A DNA stretch of 64,000 bases from Phoronis australis (Eukaryota > Phoronida > Phoronidae): contig NMRA01000735.1 of NCBI GenBank assembly GCA_002633005.1, positions 110,006-174,005 of the forward strand. Direction: 5' to 3'. Position numbers and translations under genes: made by a program. The notes under the pieces are model-generated. The model had not been told where the DNA came from, did no database searches, and saw only the letters and a list, made by a program, of their open reading frames with translations. This document shows positions 25,035 through 37,207 of the stretch, one piece after another. The stretch's first letter is position 1, and the number at the start of each line of letters is the position of its first letter.

Positions 25035-25935
25035 TAGGATATCATTATCCCGACGTGGTAGAGCCGCATTGCTTGGCATTGATGACTAGCTGGTTTGCGC
25101 GAAGATTTCGTCGCTCGCTACCGGTGTTCATAGACTACAGATCAAGTCTCTGGGTCCCGAGTCAGATAACTCAAATCTAGCCTCTCCTTTTCATTCATAG
25201 AGGGCGTTCTTGCCGTTTTTGTCTGTGGAAATCTCCAGAGGACGACGGACTTCGTGCGTGAACCAGTCAGTCATCAATACCCAATAGAAGGAACTAGTCG
25301 ACTCCGTAAGGACGGGAAATATATTTTGCATTGAGTTCCAAATGTTGTTATTTATGATGTTTACACATTGGAACATATCCACAGAGTTTCCGGTAATCTA
25401 CATGTACAGTATATCCCATATTACAACTACATGTACACTATGACGTAGAATTGTCGTAAGGACTTGACAGGGACCTCAGGGGTCTCACACTCCACTGATT
25501 TATCCACATTATTTTGAAAACGCTTTGCCCAGGTGTCATAAAACAAATAAGCATACCTGCAGCTGACGCAGCAAGTAGAACTACTCTCGTTTATCACATT
25601 GGTGTAGAATCACAGTTGAACTGTGGTTTTCTGTTGACCCCAGACCGTCCGGAGTTGCACCATATACCAACTCCAGACCGTCTCCCACGACGATTTAGCG
25701 TTACGTGTACATGTACCACTGTCTTCCACTTTATGCTAAACTATATGACAACTGTAATTACACAATTAGCTTTTCAGATTTGATTTTCAGGGAATTGGTT
25801 GGTCAGCGGAATGGACGACATTTGAAATTAACAGTTAAATGAATGTACTGACGACCAATTGAAGGCAAAATAAAGATATGTGAAACCCACTCTCATATGT
25901 CTCGTTATTGCTGCATTTCTCGCTCCCATGGATGT
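25035..25935. repeat. left-arm block with convergent inverted repeat
   Basis: The block matches the reverse complement of 42740-43440 collinearly. Within it, about 25035-25160 and the reverse complement of about 25195-25330 resemble one another, sharing ATTGATGACT(A/G)(A/G)CTGGTT. It could therefore fold back on itself, and the same is true of the right copy. Reading frames over the two halves give similar peptides (LMT-WF- - -R), but stops and frame changes make a coding role doubtful. Confidence 0.65.
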
Positions 25936-27640
25936 CGATGGTGTGAATAATGCGCCTAAACGAAAGTCACGCTTTTCTAAAGATACAGTGTATGCGTGAG
26001 TTTCCACCGCTCGTCTTTCTCAGCGGCTTTTACCAGGATCAAAGAGAGCGCGGAGCCATACGCGGACTCGGTTGCAACGACCGCATTTTCCGGTGCGAGC
26101 AAGACCCAGTTACGTGTAATTACCCGGTCATAAACTGTAGCAAACGTCTCTGCCTGTACATACATGTACTTCCGAATTTTCAAAATGCATTAACCAAAAG
26201 TTTTCGTTAAAAAAGAAATACCACAGCGGTAATCATATGGAAAAAACAACCACGTTTGGTTTTCTATTTTTTAAAAATCGATGAAATAGTAAGCCAATAA
26301 CTACGAACATAGGGTACGATTGAGGATAAACTACTGTGTGTGTTGATAAACTCGATGGACTTACAAACAGTGATCAGAGTTAACAATATCATGTGGATTT
26401 TTCTTTTAGTATACATGTACAACTAAGTTACATTGAAACATCTACATGTGTATAAACAACACACAGTGATTAATATATATGTCAATAATTTAAAGCATCG
26501 CTTATGCTCCAGGGCAGGCCGAACTACTTTACTCGAGGAGTAGTGCACTAACCGGATCAATGATATTCGCGGAAATGCTCCAATTTTGATAGTTAGGTTG
26601 TAGTTGTTATAGAACACCTGTGAAGACAACTAAGTTGGCTAGCTTTGTAGTCAACCAGAGAGTGCAAGCTGTGGATGAGGTTGGTCGGTGGGCAAGAGCT
26701 GTGACTCCATGTTTTATGACTGAGGAAAAGCTAAAATAGTTATTTAGTTACTACAACCAAAATTGTTCAGAGGTTCCAAATCTTCAGTTTGGCTGCCACC
26801 ATATTTGCATTTTTGTTTATATTTTATGATTTGAATTCTAATAAATATTGAACTTGAAGTAAAGAAAGGTGTAATTTTGTTTGCTGACACATGTTTGGTG
26901 GAGCTATAATCTGGAAAAGTCAGGGATGGGTTTACAATTAGCTGACTTCTAAATTGTTTTGATATTTCGTTTAAAAACAAAATAAAAAGATAGCAACCCT
27001 AACCGGTAAAAAAGTAGACAGGAGATTTGAATATATATTAATGAAAACAGGTGTGAAACATCGTTAAAACCAACGTTCCGTTGGGAAGTGGTCGTTTGTC
27101 AAGATCAACGCAAACTTTTGTAATATTCAAATTTACCAAGTTAAAACTACTCGCCACATTACAGGCTTTAACTCTGTGCAAATGCCAGAGAAAACCTATT
27201 TGGGTGTAATAGCCACCATCATTGTTAAGAAAGTAGTGCTTGATTTTATCTTTCACTTCATTAGCTCAGATCTTCATCAATACAAAGGGCGTGCTGATTA
27301 CCCATCGTAAAAATTTGTCTGGGGCTTAGGGAATCAGAGTAGTAACCAGTGTAACCGAGATGGCGACTTTGAATTATGATCATCTTCAAAGCGAGACTGG
27401 GTACGATATTACAAAATCGTCCCTGTAGCAGTGTTGAAGTGTAAAAAGACCATCCTGTGGTCATCCTGTGTACGGGCCAGTGAAGACATATACCTAGGAG
27501 CTGATCAATTGTCTGCCACAAGTGAACATTACATGTAGCTGTGCTGAGGGGTCACCAGTTACATTCAATTCATTTAATCGTTCTGATATTTCAACATCGT
27601 GACGTGATTCGAGCTACTACCTAAACTATCGTTCAGTAGA
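25936..27640. other. no recognisable gene; start of central spacer
   Basis: No coding region, RNA gene or repeat was recognised. A 5' LTR for gypsy element 1 would be expected towards the right end, but I could not find one. Confidence 0.4.
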
Positions 27641-27660
27641 GGCATACAACTCAGGTAAAC

Positions 27661-28330
27661 GCGGTATCCATCAGGCTGCTTGACTTTTGGACAAAATCGC
27701 CAGAAGTTTGGTTTGCCAAAGCCGAGGCTCAGTTTGGAACCAAAGGGATTGTACAAGACCAGACAAAATATGATTATGTGGTGGGTGCCTTTGATGTCAA
27801 CACAGCCGACGAAGTTCAAGTTATTCTCTTTCACCCACCGCTCACAACCAATATAACGCATTGAAGTCCGCGCTCATCAACGCTTTTGGAAAGTCCCAGG
27901 GGCAGAAGGACTCTGAGCTCTTGAACCTCAATGGCCTGGGTGACAAACATCCCACCGCTCTGTTGAGACGTATCAGCGCTCTCAATGATGTCCACCAAAC
28001 TTTAAAACGTGCTTTGTTCCTAACGAACCTGCCTGCTGACGTTCGCACTTGCATGGCGGGCCACAGCATTACTAGCATAAAGGACCTGGCTACGACCGCG
28101 GACCGTATGTGGGAGGCACGTACTGCCGGAGTGCAATAATTCTCTATGCCTACCACCAGTCAGACAACTTTTTCGGGTGATGACACCGCCAAGTCCACGT
28201 CCGCTTCGGTGGACGTGGTTTCTGCCGATAAGCGCTTCCGACGCCGTTCCCGTCCCCAGCACGGTGACGCCATCCACCGTTAGGGTTCCTCCACCGTAAG
28301 CTTCTACCACGTGGAGTTTGGGTTCCGAGG
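27661..28330 (+). pseudogene. gypsy 1 gag polyprotein remnant
   Basis: The first frame (27661-27840) reads IRLLDFWTKSPEVWFAKAEAQF, here cut to its key parts FWTK and WFAKAEAQF, then the YDYVVGAF motif typical of gypsy capsid. A frame change near 27840 leads to the second frame (27861-28139), with LINAFGKS and LPADVRTCMAG. A basic Cys/His stretch with FYHVEFG follows near 28295. The stop at 28137 and the later frame changes make it nonfunctional. Confidence 0.75.
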
Positions 28331-28489
28331 CTCGTCGATGCCAGCCTGGCTGTAAGTTTGAGTCACTGATACCCAAGACAAACAACCGGGGAAACGCCAT
28401 AGCCGGCCCTTGAACGTGGTAGCGGCCGGCGTCTCCACCTCCAACACGTTCTCCATTAATGACCAACACACTGGTACAGTAGATACTTT

Positions 28490-29705
28490 TTAATTGACAC
28501 CGGCGCCGACGTTCCTGTTTATCATGCCTCTGCAACAGACCGCAAGACCAATCCATCTGCCGCACCTCTCTCCTCTGCTAACGGAAATTTCATAAACGCA
28601 TGGGGCACCCGTACCCTCTCGGTGGTGCTCAGGCCTAAGCAGCGGTACCCTCATGAATTTTATCTTGCCGATGTTACTCGCCCGATTCTGGGAGCTGATT
28701 TTTTTAATTGCCCACAATTGATCTTAAGGGCAAGCGCCTTTTGTCTATCGATAATCCTTCTGTTTTTCTGCAAAATAACACGATTTCGCTGACCCTTGCG
28801 TGTCTCTCTCTTCATGCCCATTTCGATTACTCACATTTGTTACCACACTTTTCAGAGCTCATTACTCCGTGTTTTGATTCCACGTTGAATAAATACGGTG
28901 TTGAACACCATATCATAACCCAGGGACCACCTGTCCACGCACGTGCCCGACGTTTGAATCCTGAACGACTGACGGCGGCGAAAGACGAATTTCTGCGAAA
29001 GGAAAAGATGGTTGTGATTCACCGATCCAATTCACCGTGGTCTTCACCGCTCCATGTCGTCGCCGAGCCCGGCGGTCTATGTCGTCCTTGTGGTGACTAC
29101 AGACAACTTAATGGTTCTACCACGGATGACCGCTACCCGTTACCGCAGCATATCCATGATTTCAACAACCACCTGACCGGATGCCAAGTTTTCTCCAAAA
29201 TTGATCTGGTTCGGGTCTATCATCAGATTCCGCTTGCGCCATCATCTGTGGCCAAAACTGCAATAATCACACCTTTTGGATTGTGGGAATTTCTTTGCAT
29301 GACCTTTGGCCTCAAGAATGCTGCCCAGACTTCCCAACGCGTTATGGATGGCATTTTCAGGACGTTTCGTTCGCTTTTGTCTACCTCGATGACATCTTGG
29401 TGGCCAGTCGCTCGCATGCCGAACATCTGGAACATCTTCGTCAGATCTTTATGCTGCTGTCCTCCAACGGTCTCGTCATCAACAATCCCAAGTGCATTCT
29501 TGGCGCTGTCGAATTGGCTTTCCTTGGACACCACGTCACATCCCGTGGGATCCTTCCGCTCCCCGATCGCGTGGCCTCTATTCAAGATAGCTGTGCTCCC
29601 CCAACCAATCGTGCTGTGCTGCAACGGTTTCTAGGATTGGTGAACTACTATCACCGTTTTGTTCCACACATCGCTGATGCCCCGACTCCACTCCACACAA
29701 TTCAT
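28490..29705 (+). pseudogene. gypsy 1 protease and reverse transcriptase, truncated
   Basis: The protease begins at 28490 with LIDTGAD (active-site DTG) and ends with PILGADFF. A frame change falls on a run of seven T residues near 28698-28704. The reverse transcriptase then has SPWSSPLHVV, CGDYRQLN, FSKIDLVRVYHQIPL and FGLWEFLCMTFGLKNAAQ. After another frame change at about 29350 it has the catalytic FVYLDDILVAS (about 29375-29405) and the thumb LGLVNYYHRFVP. Coding stops at about 29705, where the LINE begins. Confidence 0.85.
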
Positions 29706-31335
29706 TGCAAGGTAAAAATTTGGTCTATTTTACTATACCCCTTTCTAAAACCAGCCTGAGCTTCGTTAAATAAGTCATTATCGTTGGCCCAACTTGTTAG
29801 ACGAGGGTTTATGAGTTTCGTAAAAATTTTCCCGAGAACAGGTAGAAGTGAAATACCCCGATAATTATTTACGTCATTGACGTCCCCTTGCTTATGCAAT
29901 GGACATATTATAACGTCACACCAGGACTGAGGAAATTCCCCTGATCGTAGAGCATTATTAAAAATGATTGTCAAAAGAGGTGTTATATAATCTTTGGTGG
30001 ACTTAAAGAGTTCATAAACGAGTCCGTCAACACCGGAAGCCTTACCGTTCGGTAGGTCTCGAAGAAAGACAAAAATCTCACTTTCGCTAAAACCATGATT
30101 CAATTGATTTGGGTCATCTACCATACAGTCATTACAATACACATCATGACTTGCCAAGTTTCTTTCTATTTGTCCAATCATACGTCCATTATCAGGATTT
30201 CCTTGGTTTAAGAGTGAGTGAAAGTGGCAAAACCATTCATCAGCAGAAATAGAAGTATCTGACGTCATTTTCCTAGAGCATGATTTTACTAGCTGCCAAA
30301 ACGCTCTGGGATTGTTAACATTTTCAATTAAGTTTTTCCTCAGTCCATATTTAAATAACTTTTCTTTTGACTTAAAAGTCACTTTGAATTTTTGTCGCAA
30401 TTCTTTGTACTTATTAAAATTAACCTGATTACTATAGTGTCGGAAACCAGACAGAGCACAATTTCTCTCTCTTTTCAGCACCTCTAACTCCTCATCCCAC
30501 CATCATGGTTGGGTTTTCACAAATTTAACCGCAGCATTGGAGTGTACAATCATGTCGCAGGCAGCTGATTTATGCATTTCATTTAACAACTGAAGTGCGT
30601 CTTCAACCCGACAGCTCTCAATAAGATTCGCTATATCACTAGAGAACACTTGGAACCCACTGACAAACTTGTACATGAATTGACTACATCTTTCAGCCTT
30701 CCATCTAATTCTGTCATATTCACGGACGACATAATTTGTGCTATGAACAGTGTGATCCTGTGACTGAGTGAAGCCGTGAAAAACACAAACAAGAGGAAGA
30801 TGATCAGATACATCCAATAAATCAACTTTAAAATCTGATACAAAATCAAACAATTCAGTGGACAATAGTACATAATCAACTACACTACACCCTGTATTAG
30901 ATAAACACGTAAACTCTCCTTCCTCATCACCTGAAAATCTACCGTTACATGCATGAACATTTAACTCGCAACACATTCTCACAGGTCAAGTGATTTTCCA
31001 AATGAATTAATAACATGATCTTTACTAATCCTTGGAAAATTAAAGGCATCTGAGTCGTACCTTTCACCTGAAGGCAAAAATTCTGCTGAGTCGTCTTGAA
31101 TATAATCGGAGAGTATGCCAATTCTAGCATTAAGATCGCCAGCAACCAAAAGAGATACATCATCGTGGGCATTCAAAAGGGCATCTTCAATACCACTTCT
31201 CAAGATTTCTACACCATTCTTTTCAATATGATTTTCATACACTGTCACACCCTCAGATGGCAAATAAACACAACAGAATAATACATCCTTTTCAGTACAC
31301 AATAGACTCTTATTAATTAATAGAAAAAACACCAA
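29706..31335 (-). pseudogene. LINE ORF2: endonuclease and N-terminal reverse transcriptase
   Basis: An APE-like endonuclease lies in two frames. One (31335-30979) has LLVAGDLNARIG. The next (30982-30503) has VDYVLLS and SDHLPLVC, the last catalytic motif. A frame change falls near 30980 and a stop near 30503. The reverse transcriptase portion (30481-29706) has LPNGKASGVDGLVYELFK, NNYRGISLLPVLGKIFTKLI and AQAGFRKGYSKIDQ, then ends. The catalytic YADD block and the C-terminus are missing. Confidence 0.85.
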
Positions 31336-31647
31336 AATCGAAGTTACATTTCACTCGAGTTACATACATGTACCGAGCTAAACATTTTTTTACAAACACA
31401 CATACCCCACCGGAGTTTCTACCAAACCTCTTTTTCTTTGAATTAACTTTACTGAAACATTTATACCCAGGCAAAAAGTTATCAAACTGATTTTCGTTCG
31501 TTGCCCAAGTTTCCGCAACTCCAACTAAATCAAAAGAACATAAATAATCAACGATACTTTTCTTCTCTGTTTTGCTACCTAATCCGTGTACATTCCAGAC
31601 TGTTGTATTTCGCTTGTCCTTGAAGGCTCTGGGCCATGGCCAAACTG

Positions 31648-31922
31648 CTAGGCATTTCTGTAGATATCATGCTTGATTTCTTTAACCATTTTCTCTGCAT
31701 CATCATAAATAAACTGTTTTCCACGCCAATAGAGCTTGTTGAATTGCATAGTTGCATTCTCCATATTGTTTTCTTTTGAAAACGTGTACAGCTCCTTTCG
31801 GACTTTTCTTACTTTCATCGAAAAATCTTCAGAGATGTGAATTGATTCATTGGTTATTTCCTTCTTTTTGCTCATCACTTTGCGTTTGTCCTTCGACGAA
31901 AACTTGGCAATTATTGGTCTTT
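31648..31922 (-). pseudogene. LINE ORF1 protein, C-terminal fragment
   Basis: The frame opens with RPIIAKFSSKDKR, continues with IHISEDFS..VRKVRKEL, and ends at a stop near 31648. This is the pattern of the C-terminal domain of L1-like ORF1 proteins (nucleic-acid chaperones). The 5' part is absent because the copy is truncated at the gypsy junction near 31922. Confidence 0.6.
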
Positions 31923-31924
31923 TT

Positions 31925-32716
31925 TACCACGCTGTCGACGACCAATGCAACAAGCTCTTGGGTGTTACAACTCACACCACAACTGCATACCACCCACAGG
32001 CGAATGGCATGATAGAACATTTTCACCGCTCCCTAAAGACGTCTCTCAAGGCGCGCATTACCAGCCCGCACTGGTTAGCAGAACTGCCACTGGTCTTGCT
32101 AGGGATATGTTCGTCCCGGCGAGTCGATCCCGGCTGTTCTCCCGCTGAGCTTGTGTATGGGTCACCTCTCCACTTACCAGGCGAGTTTCTTAAACCGTTC
32201 GAAGCTCGTGCGATGGAGCCGGACTCCATTTTCTTAAAGCATCTACATCACACCATGCGGTCGCCCCAGTTATATACCCTCTAACTTGGCTTCTACAGGG
32301 TATGTGTATGTGCGCCGCGATGCTTACCGTCATCCGCTCCAGCGCCCATACGATGGCCCGTACCGCATACTCAACACAAATGACAAGTTCTACACTCTTG
32401 ACATTAAGGGTCGCTAGCAGAAGGTTTCTGTTGATCGTCTCAAAGCTGCTTATGTAACCCAGTTCAAGACCTCGGATGACACCTTCACACGTCCCGATGC
32501 CTCTACTCCATTAGTGCTCCCCTCGCCGGCGGCTACCCTTGACTCGTCCGACCGACCTGTGCAATCAACGTCTGTTGCTGCAGGTCAAACTTTTAAAGTT
32601 ACTTGTTCTGGTCGAGTATGGGGGTTGCCCGTGCGTTTTTTTGTGATTCTCCACCCACTTCGGGTTTGCCTTAGTCTTCCGCTTGGAGTGGGGTACTGTG
32701 GTGCCACCTATTAGTT
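31925..32716 (+). pseudogene. gypsy 1 integrase core end and C-terminal domain
   Basis: The frame reads TTTAYHPQANGMIEHFHRSLK, whose key parts are TAYHPQANG and the Glu of the DDE triad in IEHFHR. It continues with PLVLLGICSS and SPAELVYGSPL. After a stop at 32282 another frame has YVYVRRDAY, LQRPYDGPYRIL and VSVDRLKAAY, the usual gypsy integrase C-terminus, with a basic SGR tail near 32615. Confidence 0.82.
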
Positions 32717-32840
32717 ATAACAATTTGTTAAATCACTGTAGTTTATTCAATAATACCAACATCAAGTGTCTGCTTCAATATAGTATTTTATTCACTGATA
32801 ATTGTGTGTTTCTGATTCCTACAGGTCATACATCTGAGGT

Positions 32841-33484
32841 ACATGTATGTCGTTGATGGGACTGGCTCTTAAGATTCACTGCATGAGAACGTCAGGCAAT
32901 TTGCAATATTACAGGAACATGACATGTCACGAATTTTGAATTTAATATGGTACATATATCACTTCGGGTGAATTAGCTACAAAAATATAAAAATTAGTTT
33001 TGTAATTCGTCAGTTTGTAAATATAAATGCCCTATGTTTCCATGGTATTAAACCACTTTGCGGGAGCTTAAATAATAGAAATTTGGTTGAGTTATACAGG
33101 TGTACACAAATATCCTTTTTTAATTGAGAATGCCAAAAATAATTCAGAATGACGTATTTTGATATTTTTAAGGAACGTTTGAATGCTTTGCCTCCACGGG
33201 CCAAATACAGTTACCAATTTAGACCTATGCCAATATACCCAACTTGGGAAATGATTACACTTTGCCCTGGTAGTTCCCCCCCCCCCTGCATTGATCACAC
33301 TGACACAACCTCAGAAGACAGAAATATAATTGCCTAATAGCCTTATGTGGACGTTATGGCTTCCTCTGATGGACCTCCAGAAGTATATTACGCGTTAGAA
33401 GTTTAGATAATTCACACACAGAATGAGTCCATGTAGGTATGTGACAGCGTGACTCGTTAGTGGCTAACAGTGACAATAACAACT
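32841..33484. other. noncoding; short repeat shared with 10.0 kb
   Basis: About 32860-32960 is a direct repeat of about 10015-10110. A run of C residues lies near 33278-33286. No gene was recognised. Confidence 0.45.
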
Positions 33485-35156
33485 GAAAGTTAGTATGGTG
33501 GCTAAGACATCATTCTGTAATAAGCTATGTAATAAGCTGTGGTAATAATTATTACCAGTCATTTTTCATTAACAGGACTAGCCATCAGGTGGGGCAAAGG
33601 TTTATAGTGTCTGATTACTTTTGCCTTGTTCTGTATGACTGTTTGCAAGCATGCGTGTGTAGGCCCATTATGCTGTCATCCTGGTCTTTTTGTCTGGCAT
33701 CTGCTGAGCTACATCTCCAAATCCTTGGTGAATATGAAATTTTACAAATGAGATGACACAATAGAGTTTTGGAATGTATTGATTACCACTGGGCCCCTAG
33801 TGGCAACTTTACTTCTTCATGTTAGTCTCTTTATCTAGCAAGTTCCTTGATTGATTTTCATCAAATTTCGCAAATTAGTTTCAGTTATGGAGACAGCCAC
33901 ATTTTCCTACTTCCTGGCATATCTATGTAATCTGTACAGAAACGTTGCCATTGAGATGAGCACGACTGACACTGATTGTTGATTGGACGATCTCCTATGG
34001 TGTCATTTAATGGCAGTGCTTTAGGGGTAAAATTAAAGGTAAGTAGGCGCCCAAAGCCCACCGTATCACCTTGAGCACTGAGCGTAACTTATGGTGCGTA
34101 GGCACTACGTTCAAATGTCAAAAGGTGGTTGGTTGCGCCTACCTGTGACTACGTGCCACTGCAGCACTGCTTAAGGGCAATTTAGGTTTTCTTTGTGTAT
34201 GCCTCTATACCTACCAAGTTTCTTGATGTATTTTCGTGCAATATGGTATATTTGTTTCAGTTGAGGTAACGAGAACAAACTGCTATTTTCGGCTGGATTT
34301 AAAATATTCTGTGCCACTAAATATTATTATTTCTGGCAGCAGCCGCTGTGTTCTTGAAATTGCTCGGAGGTTAATTCTGAAATTTTGCTCAGGTGTTCCT
34401 ATTGAGATGATCACGACTGACAGGTTTACTGATGGGTGCAATCACCGAGACGCCCGGAGTGGCAATTTGTTTGTTTATCTGCGCTGCAATGTTTACAAAG
34501 TTCTTTTGATGAATCTGGGTGTAATTTGATGTATGTGTTACATTACTGAGGAGAGTATGCACGGCATATATTTTGGGACATGTCTGAGTGCTGCTGCGTC
34601 CTCCAGCGGTTCTGTATCAACCAAGTATCTTGATGTATGGAATTTGGCAAGAATGTTACAGCGATTGTCTTGTTGCAGACGAATATAATGTATGCTGCAC
34701 CACCTAGAGGTTTTTTATTTTATATATTACACATTATCAACATCCCTGGAAGCATACTGCCAGAGATGCAATCTTCGGCACTTTCCGTTTCTCCTGTTTT
34801 TGTATGGTGTTGACACAAATGCAGTGTGATGTAGACTATGATTTCATTTTTACTTCTTTTGATCAAATATCTACATACCCAAGACTTAACGTTCACAACC
34901 AGCTTTAACACCGACACTTGTATAATGCACACATGCACTATAATCATATTACAGGTGGGAAACTTAAGTGTCGTATCCATAGCTTGATGTCAACCATGAC
35001 CAAAGGTTGCGTTGTATAAATTTCCTGTGTATTAAATTCTGCACTGATGTGTTTTTCTCTGTGTTGCAAGTCAGAGTTTCCATGAGTATTAGATAATAAA
35101 ACACTTAAGTTCACCGATACCTTACGTAAAATAATTTGACATTTTCGTAGTGTGTA
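33485..35156 (-). repeat. 1.6-kb dispersed repeat, copy B
   Basis: This copy is the reverse complement of 11488-13083. Similarity begins at GAAAGTTAGTATGGTGGC (about 33485) and ends at GACATTTTCGTAGTGT (about 35156). Three internal monomers start near 33838, 34216 and 34615 with CAAGT-CTTGAT, spaced about 380-400 bases apart. No coding capacity was recognised. Confidence 0.75.
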
Positions 35157-35440
35157 CTCTTGGAATGATGAACAGATATTTCTTAAAATGACGATGAATG
35201 CTCAAGTTAACTTATTCTCAAGTCCTGGACAATGTATTGTACGTGCAAAGCCAGTGGATCGGGATGCAAGAAGCTAGGTATTACTTCAAGACAGAACAAT
35301 TTTCGATAGGGCTGAATCACTCGGTTAGAAGTCGAGAAAATCATTGCTCTGCAGTCAGAGTGATTGTCATTTTTTTCAAAATTATTTATACTAGCGTAAA
35401 ATTTTGAATTATTGTGAACAAAAGGTAGCCACTAATGTGT
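35157..35440 (+). repeat. direct repeat of 43464-43770
   Basis: It begins exactly where dispersed copy B ends. The two segments share long strings such as CTCTTGGAATGATGAACAG and GGGCTGAATCACTCGGT. No gene was recognised. Confidence 0.8.
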
Positions 35441-35604
35441 ATTTGTTTTACTTTCTTTGCGGCAGCTAAGGGGGAGGGGGGCGGGCCCCCTGGGCCTCAC
35501 CCCCCTAACTCCGCCTATGCACAATTATGAACATGCTGCGCTTTTTACCGGGAGCAAAAGCGGCTTAAGCCAACTTACGCGTGAAGCGCAAAAGTCCGTA
35601 TTAA
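35441..35604. other. short noncoding stretch before Copia element
   Basis: It contains a G-rich then C-rich stretch (35470-35510). No LTR was recognised. Confidence 0.35.
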
Positions 35605-37207
35605 CTGGACGGCGCTTGCTCTAGTACTGTCTACGGTGACCAGTGGTTGGGTGATTACATCGAGTGTCTAAGCGAGACCGACAAGCGTAACGTGAAGCGT
35701 AACCTAGGCGTTAGATCATTCAAATTCGGTAGTGGGCACAGCCTCCCATCGAGGGCCAGCGTTGAGATCCCAGCCGTTCTGGCGACAAAGCCTGTCACGA
35801 TCAAAACTGATGTGGTTGAATCCGAAATACCACTCTTGTTATCTAAACAAGCGATGAAAGAAGCTAAAGTGAAACTAGATCTAGAAAATGACACCGCTGA
35901 GATTATGGGCGAGCGAGTCAATTTGCAACAAACGACATCGGGTCATTATTGTGTGCCAATCGTTCCATTGCGTACTGTGGAAGACCACGAAGTGTTCGCT
36001 GTTAATCTTCAGCATCTTACCGCAACAGATCGCAAGAAGGCTCTGCTCAAATTGCACAGGCAGTTTGCGCATCCTCCCACTGACAAACTCGTTGGCTTGC
36101 TTAAAGACGCGGGGGTGTATGATGACTGTTTCCTGGATGATTTGTCTGGGATTCGGGACAATTGTTATTTGTGTAAAATCCACGCGAAAATGCCCCCGAA
36201 CCCAATCGTTGCGTTTCCTATGGCCAACGATTTTAATGATGCTGTTGCAGTCGATCTTAAAAAGTGGAAATCGCGCTGGATTCTCCACCTGGTTGATATG
36301 TGGTCCCGTCTGAAAATCTCCGTGTTTATTGACAGAAAGAAACCATCCGAAGTAATTGACAAAATAATGACTCACTGGGTTGGTGCTGGATTTGGTGTTC
36401 CGAAAGCGATTTTGTCGGTCAACGGAGGGGAATTCAGTTTGGATGAACTCGAAAAGTGGCCAGTATTTTGAACATGAAACTGCACACCACTGCTGCCGGT
36501 AGTCCATTTCAGAATGGTTTGTGCGAACGCGTGAACGCAGTTACCGATACTATGCTGATAAAGCTTGAGGATGAGTTCCCAAAACCGATTTAGCTGTGCT
36601 GCTGTGTTGGGCGAATGTTGCTTGAAATTCTCTGCATATGTGGAACGGATTCAGTAGTTATCAGTTAGTCTTTGGCAGGAATCCGAACTTGCCCAATATC
36701 ATGTCCGACGGTTTGCCCGCCCTGCAGGGAATTACCTACAGCGAGACTCTTGCGAAACACTTGAATGCGCTGTACGCCTCGAGAAGAGCGTTTGTGGCGT
36801 CTGATGCGGATGAGAGAATTAGAAGGGCGTTGTGTCACAAAGTGAGATCATCGGAACGATTTTTTGAGCATGGTACTGTTGTTTATTACAATCGTGAAGA
36901 CCGAGAACGATGGCTCGGACCCGGAAAAGTTTTGTTTCAAGACGGCAAGGTGGTGTTCGTGCGCCTTGGCGGTTTAATCGTGCGCGTGTCTCCTACGAGA
37001 CTTGTGAAAGCCGGTGAGGCACTTGGCACCCAGTCTGATGATAGTGATTCTGTTTCACAAAATGACATTTCCGATCATGGTAACGCGAAAAATTGTACAC
37101 CGACTAGAAACGTTACGTGTAGTGAACAGCTTGGTGCCTCGAATAGTGACAGTTGTGAGAATAGAAGTGACACTGCAGTTCGCCCCGACATACGCATCAG
37201 GTACTAA
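35605..37207 (+). pseudogene. Copia protease and integrase
   Basis: The frame begins with LDGACSSTVYGDQWL, matching the pseudoprotease active-site pattern D-x-A-CSSTV. It continues with a beta-rich domain ending in IPLLLSKQAMK. The integrase zinc part has LHRQFAHPPTDKL and then CYLCKIH. The core has VAVDLKKW (first Asp), then VLSVNGGEFS in place of the usual second-Asp region (SDNGGEF, with Asp changed to Val-Asn). After a frameshift at about 36470 it has SPFQNGLCERVNA (catalytic Glu). The next frame (36638-37207) holds SSYQLVFGRNPNLP and the integrase C-terminal part. Confidence 0.8.

Larger units (their letters stand above)
29706..31922 (-). mobile_element. APE-type LINE inserted in gypsy 1, lacking its 3' half
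   Basis: Reading on the minus strand from 31922, the order is the C-terminal part of ORF1, the endonuclease, then the first part of reverse transcriptase. It stops at about 29706 before the catalytic YADD box. LINE copies normally lose their 5' end, so loss of the 3' half points to a later deletion that probably also removed adjacent gypsy sequence. Confidence 0.8.
27641..32840 (+). mobile_element. Ty3/gypsy retrotransposon 1, decayed and interrupted by a LINE
   Basis: The order is gag, aspartic protease, reverse transcriptase, [LINE insertion 29706-31922], integrase core and C-terminus. About 1 kb that should encode the connection, RNase H and the integrase N-terminus is missing at the LINE site. 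A G-rich tract near 32685-32696 followed by TGTGGTGCCACC may be the polypurine tract and start of a 3' LTR. No 5' LTR was identified. Every gene carries frameshifts or stops. Confidence 0.85.

Noticed and set aside
11488-35156. The 1.6-kb inverted pair as terminal repeats of one giant transposon
   Set aside because: The interior holds half of the defensin duplication and unrelated retroelements but no polymerase, capsid or integrase set of a giant element. The repeats have an internal monomer structure of their own.
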